From positions 1-43,286 of the forward strand of contig CAZQSB010000021.1 in the NCBI GenBank assembly GCA_964596015.1: a DNA stretch of 43,286 nt. The letters are read 5' to 3'. How positions within the stretch are numbered: position 1 is the first letter of the stretch; each line of letters starts with the position of its first letter. Origin of the DNA: WJMD01 sp964596015. GTDB taxonomy: Bacteria > Joyebacterota > Joyebacteria > Joyebacterales > Joyebacteraceae. A model generated the notes under the pieces. It did no database searches and had not been told where the DNA came from. It was given only the letters and a program-made list of their open reading frames with translations. Shown one piece after another: positions 9,701 to 16,750 of the stretch. A program made the translations under genes and the position numbers.

Positions 9701-9764
9701 CCGCGTGAAGCGGCGCCGTCAGGAGGACGACCAGGACTCCGGCGAAAAACGCTCCTCTTCTCAT
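6726..9764 (-). CDS. Secreted multidomain protein: OB-folds, lamin-tail domain, Ig-like domain, FlgD-type C-terminus
   Basis: The 1012-residue product has a signal peptide (1-21). Two OB-fold-like units lie at about 40-245 (VVTVRGVV...YIQDATGGVNVVQ). A beta-rich segment spans about 250-360. A lamin-tail domain starts near 370 (VVLINEVYA, AEFIELHNPGSSAVDLTGW, LTDVDDSG). An Ig-like domain covers about 598-690 (VVFNEPVNESDA). Two more OB-folds lie at about 700-895, and a FlgD-Ig-like end (MMRIFDLQGRSVKTL...WDGTDDEGD...GVYICHV) finishes in VVGRELD. OB-folds and lamin-tail domains accompany extracellular nucleases such as ExeM, but no endonuclease/exonuclease/phosphatase catalytic domain is visible, so this is more likely a binding or surface protein. 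Residues 735-895 are clearly paralogous to the next gene downstream. The ATG at 9764 has AAAGGA six bases upstream. Confidence 0.85.
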   Translation of the reverse strand: MRRGAFFAGVLVVLLTAPLHADVIPIADVNADDVDGFPVLWDEVVTVRGVVTVGTGLLDNTNDIYIQDATGGVNVVQDGMASPGVAAGDSVLVTGQVVVETASKRTAVFVSTMLVPGSGIELLSTGNPMPEPVELDCYDVYVNGEQWEGSYAVVRNASLLYSWPGSCPQNNDGATQMADADTLCWLWLDRDTNVCGSPAPLDSFDVYGVVVPDPRPSWQPGHGILPPKRSWILSLGPGSGFVAVSPERVYTDQTVALAFELEGEGSALTRVDIEIPSGWSWSGDVADVSLSGEAFASATVLADSTSPSRVSVTGASLEKDVVGAVTVSGLGTPSSAGSSTFAVLTGDGTLAEVVASPVVEIGASAEDGVVLINEVYAVSRPTDSRDRAEFIELHNPGSSAVDLTGWVLTDVDDSGECGTNLWEFPSGASIAAGEYLIVAKDAKRTGSQGFQPVFGFYPDYELYDAGAGDVDWPTVDNLILVNPTAGTESQEIRLVGGYDENGTLVAGIPAYEAVLLYSDRTLEYLVDAVEYRDPVFLDSDACSVVGLGGPADAWVPGPPPAHYSLGRDELSTDTDVSSADLILSSTPTPGEVNEAEDVLRPVVASVTGAGSEFLLVVFNEPVNESDAEDLGAYDVAGTLALNEAWLSRDGRTVLLSTSRQVPDSLYTISVSGVYDLASNALMDTTVGFSGYFDDITPISETQEWNDDGFSVMVTENVSVVGFTTVPPGVFQPDRTNMYIQDLHDWGINLYSFGTMPKPPIYGDLVKASGSVTDYVSGTSGAGATTEIDDSVITVLARGFDIVEPIELPTGDVNDERYEGSFVTTSGVVISVEGFAYFIDDGSGAVQVYQNFSDLDFSQFALGDSVEVMGVILQYDLSRPYFSGYELAPRYQSDMIIRDAGYSSSAEASLVVGTGEEDRLILNIDADQSISIAYNAPKASYVMMRIFDLQGRSVKTLYDGLSLGAQRVTWDGTDDEGDKVPVGVYICHVQSRSHTGGDAGDAAVPIVVGRELD

Positions 9765-9794
9765 GGGTCTTCCTTTCGACGGTTCTTCCTGGCT

Positions 9795-10889
9795 CTATCC
9801 GTCCAGCTTGACACCGACGACGACGGGCATGGTGGCGACGCTCTTGTCGCCGTCCCTGTCGGCGGCCTCGAGTCTCACAATGTACGTCCCGGCCGGAACC
9901 AGGCGCTTGAGCTCATCGCGCCCGTCCCAGCCCTGGACGCCCGTCACGTAGAAATCGTCCTTGTAGTAACCGGGAAGGTCCGAGAACCCGGTGTACTCGC
10001 CCTCTGTGAGCGTCCGCACCCTCCGGCCCTGGAGGTCGTAGACCTCGATGGTGACAATGCTCTCCCGGGGCGCGGCGTACTCGATCGGCATGACGTAGCC
10101 GAGCTCGGGAACGAACGGCTTCGCCGGAGCGCGGAGCGTGGCGTTCGGCCAGTACTCCGGGTCGCCGGGCTCGGGAGCATCGGCGTACTTGAGGTCGCGC
10201 TGGAACCGCGGCACGAGCTCCCAGCCGTCGAAGTACGGCTGGTCGCGGTCGTACTGCAGCAGAACGCCGGTCACGTCGAGCGTGTCGCCGATGTCGAACA
10301 CCGAGAAGTCGGTCGAGTCGTTGTTCGACTGGTAGATCTGGATCTCGGCGCCCGACCAGGGCTGGTGGATGTACATCGCCCAGTCGTAGTTGGTCTCGTT
10401 CACCACACCGATGGTCCTGACCAGTCGCCCCTCGTACTTCTCCTGCCCCACCTCCTGGAGGTTGAAGTAGGTCGGCTCGGGCGCGGGGTTCCCGGTCGAG
10501 ATGACGACGATGTTGCTCGGGCTGCTGACCACGATCTCGGTGGTCGACCCGGCTCCGGTCGTGGAGCTGATGTACTCGACGACCTGCCCGGTCACCTGGA
10601 CCGTGTCGCCGAGAGCGAGCTCGAACGGCAGAAGATCGAAGAGGAACACGTTGATCCCGCAACCGTCGTCCTCGATGTACATCGATGTGTAGATCGGCTG
10701 GAGGTAGCCCGGCGGGAACGTCACAGCGCCCCGTACCGTCACGGTCTGGCCCTCGAGCGGCGAGAGCCCCTGCGAGTCGAACTCCTGCACGTCGCAGATG
10801 GTGACGGCTCCAGCCGGCAGGGCGACCGCCAGGGCCGCTGCGGCAAAGAGGGCGGCGAACGCCGCGCCGGACCTTGCGCTTCTCATCAT
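9795..10889 (-). CDS. Secreted tandem OB-fold protein with FlgD-type C-terminus
   Basis: A 364-residue exported protein: signal peptide 1-28, OB-fold 1 at about 30-135 (TVRGAVTFPPGYLQPIYTSM, YIEDDGCGINVF, VTGQVVEYISSTTGAG), OB-fold 2 at about 137-240 (YEGRLVRTIGVVNET, DTLDVTGVLLQYD), and a FlgD-Ig-like end (VYDLQGRRVRTL...GWDGRDELKR...AGTYIVRLEA) finishing VVVGVKLDG. It matches the third and fourth OB-folds of the neighbouring 1012-residue protein closely (shared TSGAG/TTGAG-TTEI, KYEG/RYEG, QYD...PYF), so the pair arose by duplication. The start at 10889 follows GAGGGAG at 5 bases; a longer in-frame opening to 11264 overlaps the substrate-binding-protein gene upstream and has no signal peptide at its start. 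Ligand unknown; OB-folds of this type bind nucleic acid or oligosaccharide. Confidence 0.82.
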   Translation of the reverse strand: MMRSARSGAAFAALFAAAALAVALPAGAVTICDVQEFDSQGLSPLEGQTVTVRGAVTFPPGYLQPIYTSMYIEDDGCGINVFLFDLLPFELALGDTVQVTGQVVEYISSTTGAGSTTEIVVSSPSNIVVISTGNPAPEPTYFNLQEVGQEKYEGRLVRTIGVVNETNYDWAMYIHQPWSGAEIQIYQSNNDSTDFSVFDIGDTLDVTGVLLQYDRDQPYFDGWELVPRFQRDLKYADAPEPGDPEYWPNATLRAPAKPFVPELGYVMPIEYAAPRESIVTIEVYDLQGRRVRTLTEGEYTGFSDLPGYYKDDFYVTGVQGWDGRDELKRLVPAGTYIVRLEAADRDGDKSVATMPVVVGVKLDG

Positions 10890-10912
10890 GGCTTCTCCCT
10901 CAGGTGTCTCCT

Positions 10913-10941
10913 CGCACGCTCCGGACATGCGCAGGCGTGCG
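10913..10941 (-). other. Intercistronic inverted repeat
   Basis: CGCACGC and GCGTGCG form a perfect 7-bp inverted repeat with a 15-base spacer in the 65-base gap between the sugar-binding lipoprotein gene and the OB-fold gene. No T-run follows. Confidence 0.3.
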
Positions 10942-10954
10942 CGCTCCGAATGCT

Positions 10955-12220
10955 CTAGTAGAGACTCTCGTTCACCTCGGCGGCGGCGGCCTCGAGAGCC
11001 ACGTCGGGCTCGGCCTGCTTCCTGAGCGCGCTCTCCACCGCGATCTCCTCGAGGTGCTTCCTTCCGGCGTACCATGCGGCCGTTCTCGGCTCGTAGCTTG
11101 CGTACTCGAGCTGCTCGAGCACGGCCTCGAGTCCGTCGATCTCCTCGAACCGCTTCAGCATGACCTCGTGTCCGCGGGCGCTCATCCTCACGGGGACGTA
11201 CCCCGTCCTCGCGGCCCAGCGAGCGGTCACCTCGGGGCTCGTGAACCACTTGATGAACTCCCACGCCGCCTCCTTCTCCGCGTCGGTCGCGTCGGAGAAG
11301 ATGACGACGTTCGTGCCGGCGATGAAGCAGCCCTTCCGCTCATTCTCCGGGAGCGGGGCGAGAGCCATGTCGAAGGTGTACTTGCCCTCCATGAAGGAGA
11401 GCGAGACCGTCGAGCCCTCGATCATGCCCACCTTGCCGGCCTGGAAGTCGTTCTGGTACTCGTAACCGGAGGTCACCTTCCCGTACCTGGTGAGAAGCTC
11501 GACCATGAACGACAGCGCCTCGACGCCCTCGGTGCTGTCGAAGGCGGCCCGGGTCCCGTCGGCCGTGAGAATGCTGCCGCCGTTCTGGATGAGCAGGTTC
11601 TCGAACATCCAGGCGCTGATCTGCCCGGCGGTGCCCCACTGGTCGATCTCGCCGTCGCCGTTCGTGTCCTTCGTGAGGCGCCTGGCGAACTCGAGATACT
11701 CATCCCAGTTCTCGGGAGCGTCCTCGATGCCCTCCTCCGCGAAGAGGTCGCGATTCCAGTAGAGAGCTCTCACGCTCTTGTTGAACGGGAACGAGTACAC
11801 GACGCCGCCCCACGTGTTGTTCTCGAGCATCCCGGGCACGAAGTCGGCCTTCTCGGCCTCGCTCAATCCGTTGGGGCCGTCGATGAAGTCGTTCAGCGGC
11901 TGGGCGCTTCCGTTCTCGATGAGCTCCCCCGTCCACGCCTCGTAGGACTGCGCCAGCACCGGCGGCTGGTTCGCCGCGACGGACGCCATGATCTTCTGCG
12001 ACAGCGCCTGGTAGCGTCCCATGCTCACCGACTCGATGTTGATGTCGCCGTGGGTCTCGTTGAACTCGGCGATGAGCTCGTCGAGAACGTCGCCGAGCGG
12101 CCCGCCCATCGCGTGCCAGAAATCCACCGTAACGACGCCCGTCTGGGTCTCACCCTCGCCCCCGCAGCCCGGGAAGGCGACGATCGCGGCGAGCGCGGTG
12201 ACGATCAGGATCCGCTTCAT
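10955..12220 (-). CDS. ABC transporter substrate-binding lipoprotein, sugar type (UgpB/MalE-like)
   Basis: A family 1 extracellular solute-binding protein of 421 residues. The signal peptide MKRILIVTALAAIVAF ends in a lipobox-like FPGC (the residue at -3 is Phe, slightly unusual), so the protein is probably lipid-anchored in the periplasm. The family pattern is clear: VTVDFWHAMGGPLGDVLDEL, FNETHGDINIE, then NGSAQPL, FNKSVRALYWNRDLF, an EAWEFIKWFTSPEVTA-type helix and GYVPVR near the C-terminal third. It delivers a sugar, polyol or glycerophosphodiester to the two permeases encoded just upstream (28-base gap). I chose the ATG at 12220, with AAGGAGG five bases upstream, over the ATG at 12235. 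No ATPase gene lies beside it. Confidence 0.93.
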   Translation of the reverse strand: MKRILIVTALAAIVAFPGCGGEGETQTGVVTVDFWHAMGGPLGDVLDELIAEFNETHGDINIESVSMGRYQALSQKIMASVAANQPPVLAQSYEAWTGELIENGSAQPLNDFIDGPNGLSEAEKADFVPGMLENNTWGGVVYSFPFNKSVRALYWNRDLFAEEGIEDAPENWDEYLEFARRLTKDTNGDGEIDQWGTAGQISAWMFENLLIQNGGSILTADGTRAAFDSTEGVEALSFMVELLTRYGKVTSGYEYQNDFQAGKVGMIEGSTVSLSFMEGKYTFDMALAPLPENERKGCFIAGTNVVIFSDATDAEKEAAWEFIKWFTSPEVTARWAARTGYVPVRMSARGHEVMLKRFEEIDGLEAVLEQLEYASYEPRTAAWYAGRKHLEEIAVESALRKQAEPDVALEAAAAEVNESLY

Positions 12221-12248
12221 GTCCGCCTCCTTCAACTGGGTCCGCGCG

Positions 12249-13262
12249 TCAGCTCTTCAGGCCCGACGTCGCGAGACTCTGGATGATCTGCTTCTGCGCG
12301 AAGAAGTACGCGATGATGAGCGGCGCCACGCTGAAGGTCGCCGCCGCCATCATGAGTTCGTGGTTCGTGCCCTGTTCCTGAGAGAAGCGCGCGAGACCCA
12401 CCTGGAGCGGCCGGACCTCGGGCGAGTTCGTCATGACCAGGGGCCAGAGGAACGAGTTCCACGTCCCGACGATGGTGAAGATGACGACGGCCACCAGGAC
12501 CGCCTTCGAGAGCGGGAGCACGATACGCCAGAGGAACGCGAATCTGCTGCAGCCGTCGATGATCGCGGCGTCGTAGAGGTCGTCCGGGATCGTCCGGAAG
12601 TGCTGCCTCAGAAGGAAGATCGAGAAGATGTGGGCGATCCACGGGATGATGAGCGCCTGGTAGGTGTCGACCATCCCGAGCTTCACAAGGATGATGTACG
12701 ATGGGACGATGTAGACCGGCTGCGGGACCATCATCATCGAGAGAAAGAGAACGAACAGGTTCTCCCTTCCCCAGAAGCGCATCCGGGCGAACGCGTAGGC
12801 GGCGAGCGACGACGTCACGAGGACGCCCGCGACGACGAAGAGCGTCACGAAGATGGTGTTGAAGTAGTACCGCCCGAACGGCGCCTGCCGCCACGCCTCG
12901 AGGTAGTTCGAGAACCGGAACCTGGCGCGGTCGACGACCCGTCCGGCCTCGACGGTGCGCTCCGCCGTGCCGCCGACCGGCGTCACAGTGAGCGTCCCCT
13001 CGTCCGCGTCCTCTGAAACGATGTAGACCTCTTCCCACGTCCCGTCGGTCCTCTCGATGAAGTGACCCGTCGGGACCCAGGTGGGCGGGAACGAGAGGAT
13101 CTCTATGGGAGACTTCAGCGAGGTGGAGATCATCCATATGAACGGGACGACCATCAGCACGACGCCCAGCCAGAGCGCCGCGTAGACGCCCAGACGTCCC
13201 GCAGCCCTCTGGACGCGGTACTCGGACTCGCTTCCCGGTCCCCATGTAGCCTCGGCGCTCAT
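12249..13262 (-). CDS. ABC transporter permease, CUT1 family (MalG/UgpE-like), with a periplasmic insertion
   Basis: A 337-residue inner-membrane permease. TM1 (about 23-46) is followed by the usual STSLKSPIEILSFPP signature, then later membrane helices and the EAA loop that contacts the ATPase (LYDAAIIDGCSRFAFLWRIV, about 229-248). It pairs with the MalF-type permease upstream and the binding protein downstream. An oddity is an extra segment of about 50 residues (about 66-116, acidic, beta-rich, with VEAGRVVDRARFRF) in the first periplasmic loop, where family members normally run straight from the proline-rich motif to the FSNYLEAW helix. The ribosome-binding site is weak (AGGCG two bases before ATG), which suggests coupling to the upstream gene 45 bases away. 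Confidence 0.92.
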   Translation of the reverse strand: MSAEATWGPGSESEYRVQRAAGRLGVYAALWLGVVLMVVPFIWMISTSLKSPIEILSFPPTWVPTGHFIERTDGTWEEVYIVSEDADEGTLTVTPVGGTAERTVEAGRVVDRARFRFSNYLEAWRQAPFGRYYFNTIFVTLFVVAGVLVTSSLAAYAFARMRFWGRENLFVLFLSMMMVPQPVYIVPSYIILVKLGMVDTYQALIIPWIAHIFSIFLLRQHFRTIPDDLYDAAIIDGCSRFAFLWRIVLPLSKAVLVAVVIFTIVGTWNSFLWPLVMTNSPEVRPLQVGLARFSQEQGTNHELMMAAATFSVAPLIIAYFFAQKQIIQSLATSGLKS

Positions 13263-13307
13263 CGCCTGCTGCGGCCTCTCCCCGGTCGCGCGACCGGCTC
13301 CGGCGTC

Positions 13308-14282
13308 CTAGTAGTACACCCGGCGCTCCACGACGCGCCGCTGGATGAGAGTCAACGTCAGGATGATCGCGAAGAGGACCAGCGCGACGGCGCTCGCGTA
13401 CCCCATGTTGCCGCCGGCGTCGAAGCCCTTCTCGAACAGGTAGTAGACGATCACCTTCGTCGTGCCCATCGGGCCGCCGACCGGCGGGCCCGTCATCAGG
13501 TAGATCTGCGTGAACACCTGGAACGAGACGATCGTCGTCGAGAGCAGCACGTAGAACGTCGTCGGCGACAGAAGCGGCCACGTGATGCGCCAGAAGACCT
13601 GCCGACCGTTCGCGCCGTCGATGCGCGCCGCCTCGTAGTACTGGTCGGGAATGTTCTGCAGTCCCGCCAGGAAGATGACGATGTTGTACCCGATGCCCCT
13701 CCAGACGGCCACAACGATGACGGCGATGAGGGCGAGGCTCGGGCCGGAGAGCCAGCCGGGCCACCACCCCCAACCGGCGCTGTCCGCCATCATCTGGAAC
13801 ACGCCGCGCGGCTCTTCGAGCCACAGCAGCGGCGAGCCGCCGAGAGACTGGATGGCGTAGTTCAGAAGTCCCAGTCTCGGGTGGAAGATCCACTTCCAGA
13901 CCATCGACACGGCGACGAGCGACGTAACGACCGGAAGGAAGTAAACGGTCCTGTAGAACCCCAGCCCCCTGATCTTCTTGTTCAGAAGCACCGCGGCGAA
14001 GAGCGAGAGGAAGAGCGATATCGGCACGACACCGAGAACGTAGTAGCCCGTCGTCCCGAGGGAGTTCCAGAACGTCGGGTCCTGGAAGAGTCTCGCGTAC
14101 TGGGCGAGTCCGACGAATCCCCGGATGCGTCCCATCTTGACGTCGAAGAAGCTCAGAAGGAACGCCGACGCGATGGGGACCATGCGGAAGACGACGATGA
14201 TGACGCCCGCCGGGACGATGTAGAACGCCGCCGTCAGCGGGTCCATCGCCTTCTTGCGCTTCACTCTCTCGAGCCAGCTCAC
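13308..14282 (-). CDS. ABC transporter permease, CUT1 family (MalF/UgpA-like)
   Basis: A 324-residue inner-membrane permease with six predicted membrane helices, starting with AAFYIVPAGVIIVVF. The EAA loop YYEAARIDGANGRQVFWRIT lies in the second half, where it docks to the ATP-binding subunit. The start is a GTG at 14282 with GAGAGG about 11 bases upstream; an internal ATG at residue 13 is less likely because the basic stretch before TM1 (ERVKRKK) is typical of the family. It forms an importer with the MalG-type permease and sugar-binding lipoprotein downstream. The ATPase (MalK/MsmX type) is missing from the window and must be encoded elsewhere, as is common when several importers share one ATPase. 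Confidence 0.92.
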   Translation of the reverse strand: MSWLERVKRKKAMDPLTAAFYIVPAGVIIVVFRMVPIASAFLLSFFDVKMGRIRGFVGLAQYARLFQDPTFWNSLGTTGYYVLGVVPISLFLSLFAAVLLNKKIRGLGFYRTVYFLPVVTSLVAVSMVWKWIFHPRLGLLNYAIQSLGGSPLLWLEEPRGVFQMMADSAGWGWWPGWLSGPSLALIAVIVVAVWRGIGYNIVIFLAGLQNIPDQYYEAARIDGANGRQVFWRITWPLLSPTTFYVLLSTTIVSFQVFTQIYLMTGPPVGGPMGTTKVIVYYLFEKGFDAGGNMGYASAVALVLFAIILTLTLIQRRVVERRVYY

Positions 14283-14354
14283 GCCGCCGGTGTCCTCTCT
14301 CAGCTCGACGACCGCCGCGCTCGGCGCGACGGATCCCGGAGCCCCGCTCCCTCT

Positions 14355-15656
14355 CTAGTGCGGGTCGGGGTCGAGGATGATCTCCATCGACTCGCCGTCG
14401 GTCACCAGGATGAGATTGCCGTAGACGGGCTCGACGTTCCGCGGCGTGTTGGGGAAGATGCGGTCGGTGATGAAGTAGTCGGAGTCCACGTCGCGGAGGC
14501 CCTGAAGCACCTCCTCCTTTGCGAGGGCCGCCTCCACCATCGCGTTCGAGATGAACGCGACTCTCGGCCGCACGTTGTCGAGCCACAGCTCCGACGTCGA
14601 GTCGTCGCTGCCGTGGTGCGCGACCTGAAGGAAGTCGGCGTCGAGAGCGCCCCTACCGAAGGCCGTGACGATGTCGTACTCGACGAAGTGTTCGGCGTCG
14701 CCGGTGGCGATGACCTCGACCTCTCCGAACCTGACGAGAAGCACGATGGAGTCGTTGTTGGTGTTCATGCCCTCGTCGCCGGAGTCGTCGACCGCCATCA
14801 TGGCGCCGCCCGAACCGGCATCGAGCACCATGACCTCGAAGCCGGGCGTGTCGTCCCAGTCGAGGGCGGGCACCGACTCAGACGTGTCTCCCTGCTTCAC
14901 ATGCGAGATGGGAATGAGATAGCGGTTCGCCTTGGCCCTCAGACGATCAGGCATCTCACGGTAGAGCTCCGTCGTGTCGGGAACGACAAGAGCGTCGATG
15001 GAGAAGAGGTTGAGGACGCCGTCGTCCTCGTCGCCGGGCTCGTAGAGCCCGAACCCGCCGTAGTGGTCGAGATGATAGTGCGTGACGACCGCGGCGTCGA
15101 AAACGTCGATGCCCTCCTCGTCGAGGTAGCCGAGCACGTCGTCGAGCTTCTCGGGGTAGCCGGCGTCGATGAGGACGTTCGAGCCGTCGGGCGTCGTGAG
15201 GGCCATCGAGAGCCCCCAGCCGACGTCGATCATCCCCAGACGCATCGTCTCGCCCGCGAAGGCGTCGCCCGTGAGCGTGTCGGGGAGCCCGACCACGTTC
15301 TGATATGACGAGTTCCCAGCGCGGTCGACGCTCCTGACCCGCACAACGTACTCCTCACCCTCCTCCATGCCGAGCACGCGGACGCGGTGGAACGTCGAGT
15401 GGTACTTGGTCGACTCGTAGACGTAGTGCACGAAGTCGCCGCCGACCGGCGCGTACTCGAGGACCGAGAGAGCGTCCTCGTCCGTCGACCATGTGGCCTC
15501 ACCACCCGAGTAGACGAAGCTGGTCACCGTCGGCGCCTCGGTGTCGGAGGCCGGGTCGAACGGGTTCGTCTCGCGCTCGCTGCATCCCGCTGCGACGAGC
15601 GCCACGACGGTCAAGACCGCCAGGGGCCGAATGCTGATCCGTCCCATGATTCGCAT
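14355..15656 (-). CDS. Lipoprotein with FnIII-like domain and ComEC-like metallo-beta-lactamase domain
   Basis: The N-terminal signal ends in a good lipobox (VAAGC), so the protein is lipid-anchored. Residues about 38-125 form a fibronectin III-like domain (APTVTSFVYSGGEATWS ... YVVRVRSVDRAGNSS). From about 137 to the end is a metallo-beta-lactamase fold of the ComEC C-terminal type, with the HxHxDH metal motif HYHLDH, an asparagine-rich NNDSIVLLVRFG strand, IATGDAE, and AHHGSDDS. In ComEC this domain is thought to degrade the non-transported DNA strand; stand-alone versions may be phosphodiesterases or other hydrolases. The start is uncertain: the ATG at 15656 has GGAG only one base away, the in-frame ATG at 15647 has it at 10 bases. 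A promoter lies upstream at 15716-15744, so it probably starts a transcription unit running into the sugar importer. Confidence 0.85.
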   Translation of the reverse strand: MRIMGRISIRPLAVLTVVALVAAGCSERETNPFDPASDTEAPTVTSFVYSGGEATWSTDEDALSVLEYAPVGGDFVHYVYESTKYHSTFHRVRVLGMEEGEEYVVRVRSVDRAGNSSYQNVVGLPDTLTGDAFAGETMRLGMIDVGWGLSMALTTPDGSNVLIDAGYPEKLDDVLGYLDEEGIDVFDAAVVTHYHLDHYGGFGLYEPGDEDDGVLNLFSIDALVVPDTTELYREMPDRLRAKANRYLIPISHVKQGDTSESVPALDWDDTPGFEVMVLDAGSGGAMMAVDDSGDEGMNTNNDSIVLLVRFGEVEVIATGDAEHFVEYDIVTAFGRGALDADFLQVAHHGSDDSTSELWLDNVRPRVAFISNAMVEAALAKEEVLQGLRDVDSDYFITDRIFPNTPRNVEPVYGNLILVTDGESMEIILDPDPH

Positions 15657-15715
15657 GCTCCGGTTAACGGGTATGTCGTCATTCCGCGGCGGCGCGGCGT
15701 CCGACGCGTTCAGCG

Positions 15716-15744
15716 ATGGTAGGGTGAAAGCGCCGGGAAGTCAA
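15716..15744 (-). promoter_or_regulatory. Sigma-70-type promoter for the metallo-beta-lactamase lipoprotein gene
   Basis: On the minus strand TTGACT (15739-15744) and TACCAT (15716-15721) are separated by exactly 17 bases. This places the start of transcription near 15709, about 50 bases before the gene. It separates this gene from the nucleoside importer operon that ends at 15818. Confidence 0.6.
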
Positions 15745-15817
15745 GGAAGGCCGGGCCTGTCCGCAAGCACCATGTCGCGCTCAGCACAGCTTTCCGACTT
15801 CGGCCGTGGCGCCGTGA

Positions 15818-16720
15818 TCAGTACGGCTTTCCGACCGCCGCCGGGGGCCGCGCCCGCCCGATGACGCTGACGAGGGCGAGCATGGTGAGAACGTAGGGGA
15901 TCATCTGGACGAACTGGCTGGGCACGCCCCTGCCCTGGAGCCCCATCTGAACGGCCTCCGCGTAGCCGAACAGAAGACAGGCCGCGAGAGCGCCGCCCGG
16001 CGTCCACTTGCCGAAGATCATGGCGGCGAGCGCGATGAAGCCTCGCCCGGCCGACATGTTCTTCACGAACTGGTGGGTATTGAGCGCGAGGAAAGCTCCG
16101 CCGAGGCCGGCAAGCGCTCCGGACAGGAGCACTCCCGCGTACCGCATGCCCCTGACGCTGATGCCGAGCGTATCGGCCGCTTCCGGGTGCTCGCCCGTCG
16201 CCCGGAGCCTGAGGCCGAAAGGCGTGCGGAAGAGCACGACGTGCGCGACCACGACCACGAGAAGCGCCAGATAGACGAGCGGCGGATAATGACCGATGAC
16301 GGGGTTCACGGCGCGCGCCACCGCTCCCCACGACTCCGGCAGCGCCCAGTGGCTCATCGCGGCGACCCCGGGCGAGTTGGCCGAGCTTCCCCACACGAGC
16401 CACGTGCCGAACTGCGTCGCGCCCATCGCGAAGAGGTTGATGGCCACGCCGCTCACGATCTGGTCTGCCCGGAACGTCACCGAGACGACGGCATGCACCA
16501 GTGCCACAAGGAGCCCGGCGAACACCCCCGCGAGGACGCCGGCCCACGGGTCGCCCGTGAGGTCGGTCGCGAACACGCTGGCGAAAGCGCCTGACAGGAG
16601 GATTCCCTCGAGGCCGATGTTGACGACACCGGAACGCTCGGAGAAGACCCCGCCGAGCGCCGCGAGGATGAGAGGCGTCGCCATGCGCAGCGCCGAATCG
16701 ACGGCCGCGAGATCGAACAT
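15818..16720 (-). CDS. Nucleoside ABC transporter permease 2 (NupQ/YufQ-like, BPD_transp_2)
   Basis: A 300-residue inner-membrane permease of the branched-chain-amino-acid/ribose type (BPD_transp_2) in its nucleoside-specific subgroup. The N-terminal hallmark is GGVFSERSGVVNIGLEGILL, and later SGALAGLGGAFLALN and SAGRGFIALAAMIFGKW carry the subgroup's conserved blocks; EHPEAADTLGIS is the coupling loop. About eight to ten hydrophobic segments are visible. With the companion permease (18400-19503), dual ATPase and BMP lipoprotein upstream it forms a complete importer like Bacillus NupNOPQ. AAGGAG lies nine bases before the ATG. It is the last gene of the operon. It is separated from its partner permease by a murJ gene, which is unusual. 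Confidence 0.93.
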   Translation of the reverse strand: MFDLAAVDSALRMATPLILAALGGVFSERSGVVNIGLEGILLSGAFASVFATDLTGDPWAGVLAGVFAGLLVALVHAVVSVTFRADQIVSGVAINLFAMGATQFGTWLVWGSSANSPGVAAMSHWALPESWGAVARAVNPVIGHYPPLVYLALLVVVVAHVVLFRTPFGLRLRATGEHPEAADTLGISVRGMRYAGVLLSGALAGLGGAFLALNTHQFVKNMSAGRGFIALAAMIFGKWTPGGALAACLLFGYAEAVQMGLQGRGVPSQFVQMIPYVLTMLALVSVIGRARPPAAVGKPY

Positions 16721-16750
16721 GCCCGCAGTCTCCTTCGGTTCCGTGACGGA

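Noticed and set aside
6726..9764. Extracellular nuclease call for the lamin-tail/OB-fold protein
   Set aside because: No catalytic nuclease motif is visible; accessory domains alone do not support an enzyme name.
12232..14586. 784-codon minus-strand frame overlapping both sugar permease genes
   Set aside because: It is an alternative frame of real permease genes, which have membrane helices and EAA loops; this frame is Arg-rich and has no membrane segments.
13062..15308. 748-codon plus-strand open frame opposite two permeases and the metallo-beta-lactamase gene
   Set aside because: It crosses three well-supported minus-strand genes and their spacers and is made of low-complexity Arg/Asp/Glu/His runs.
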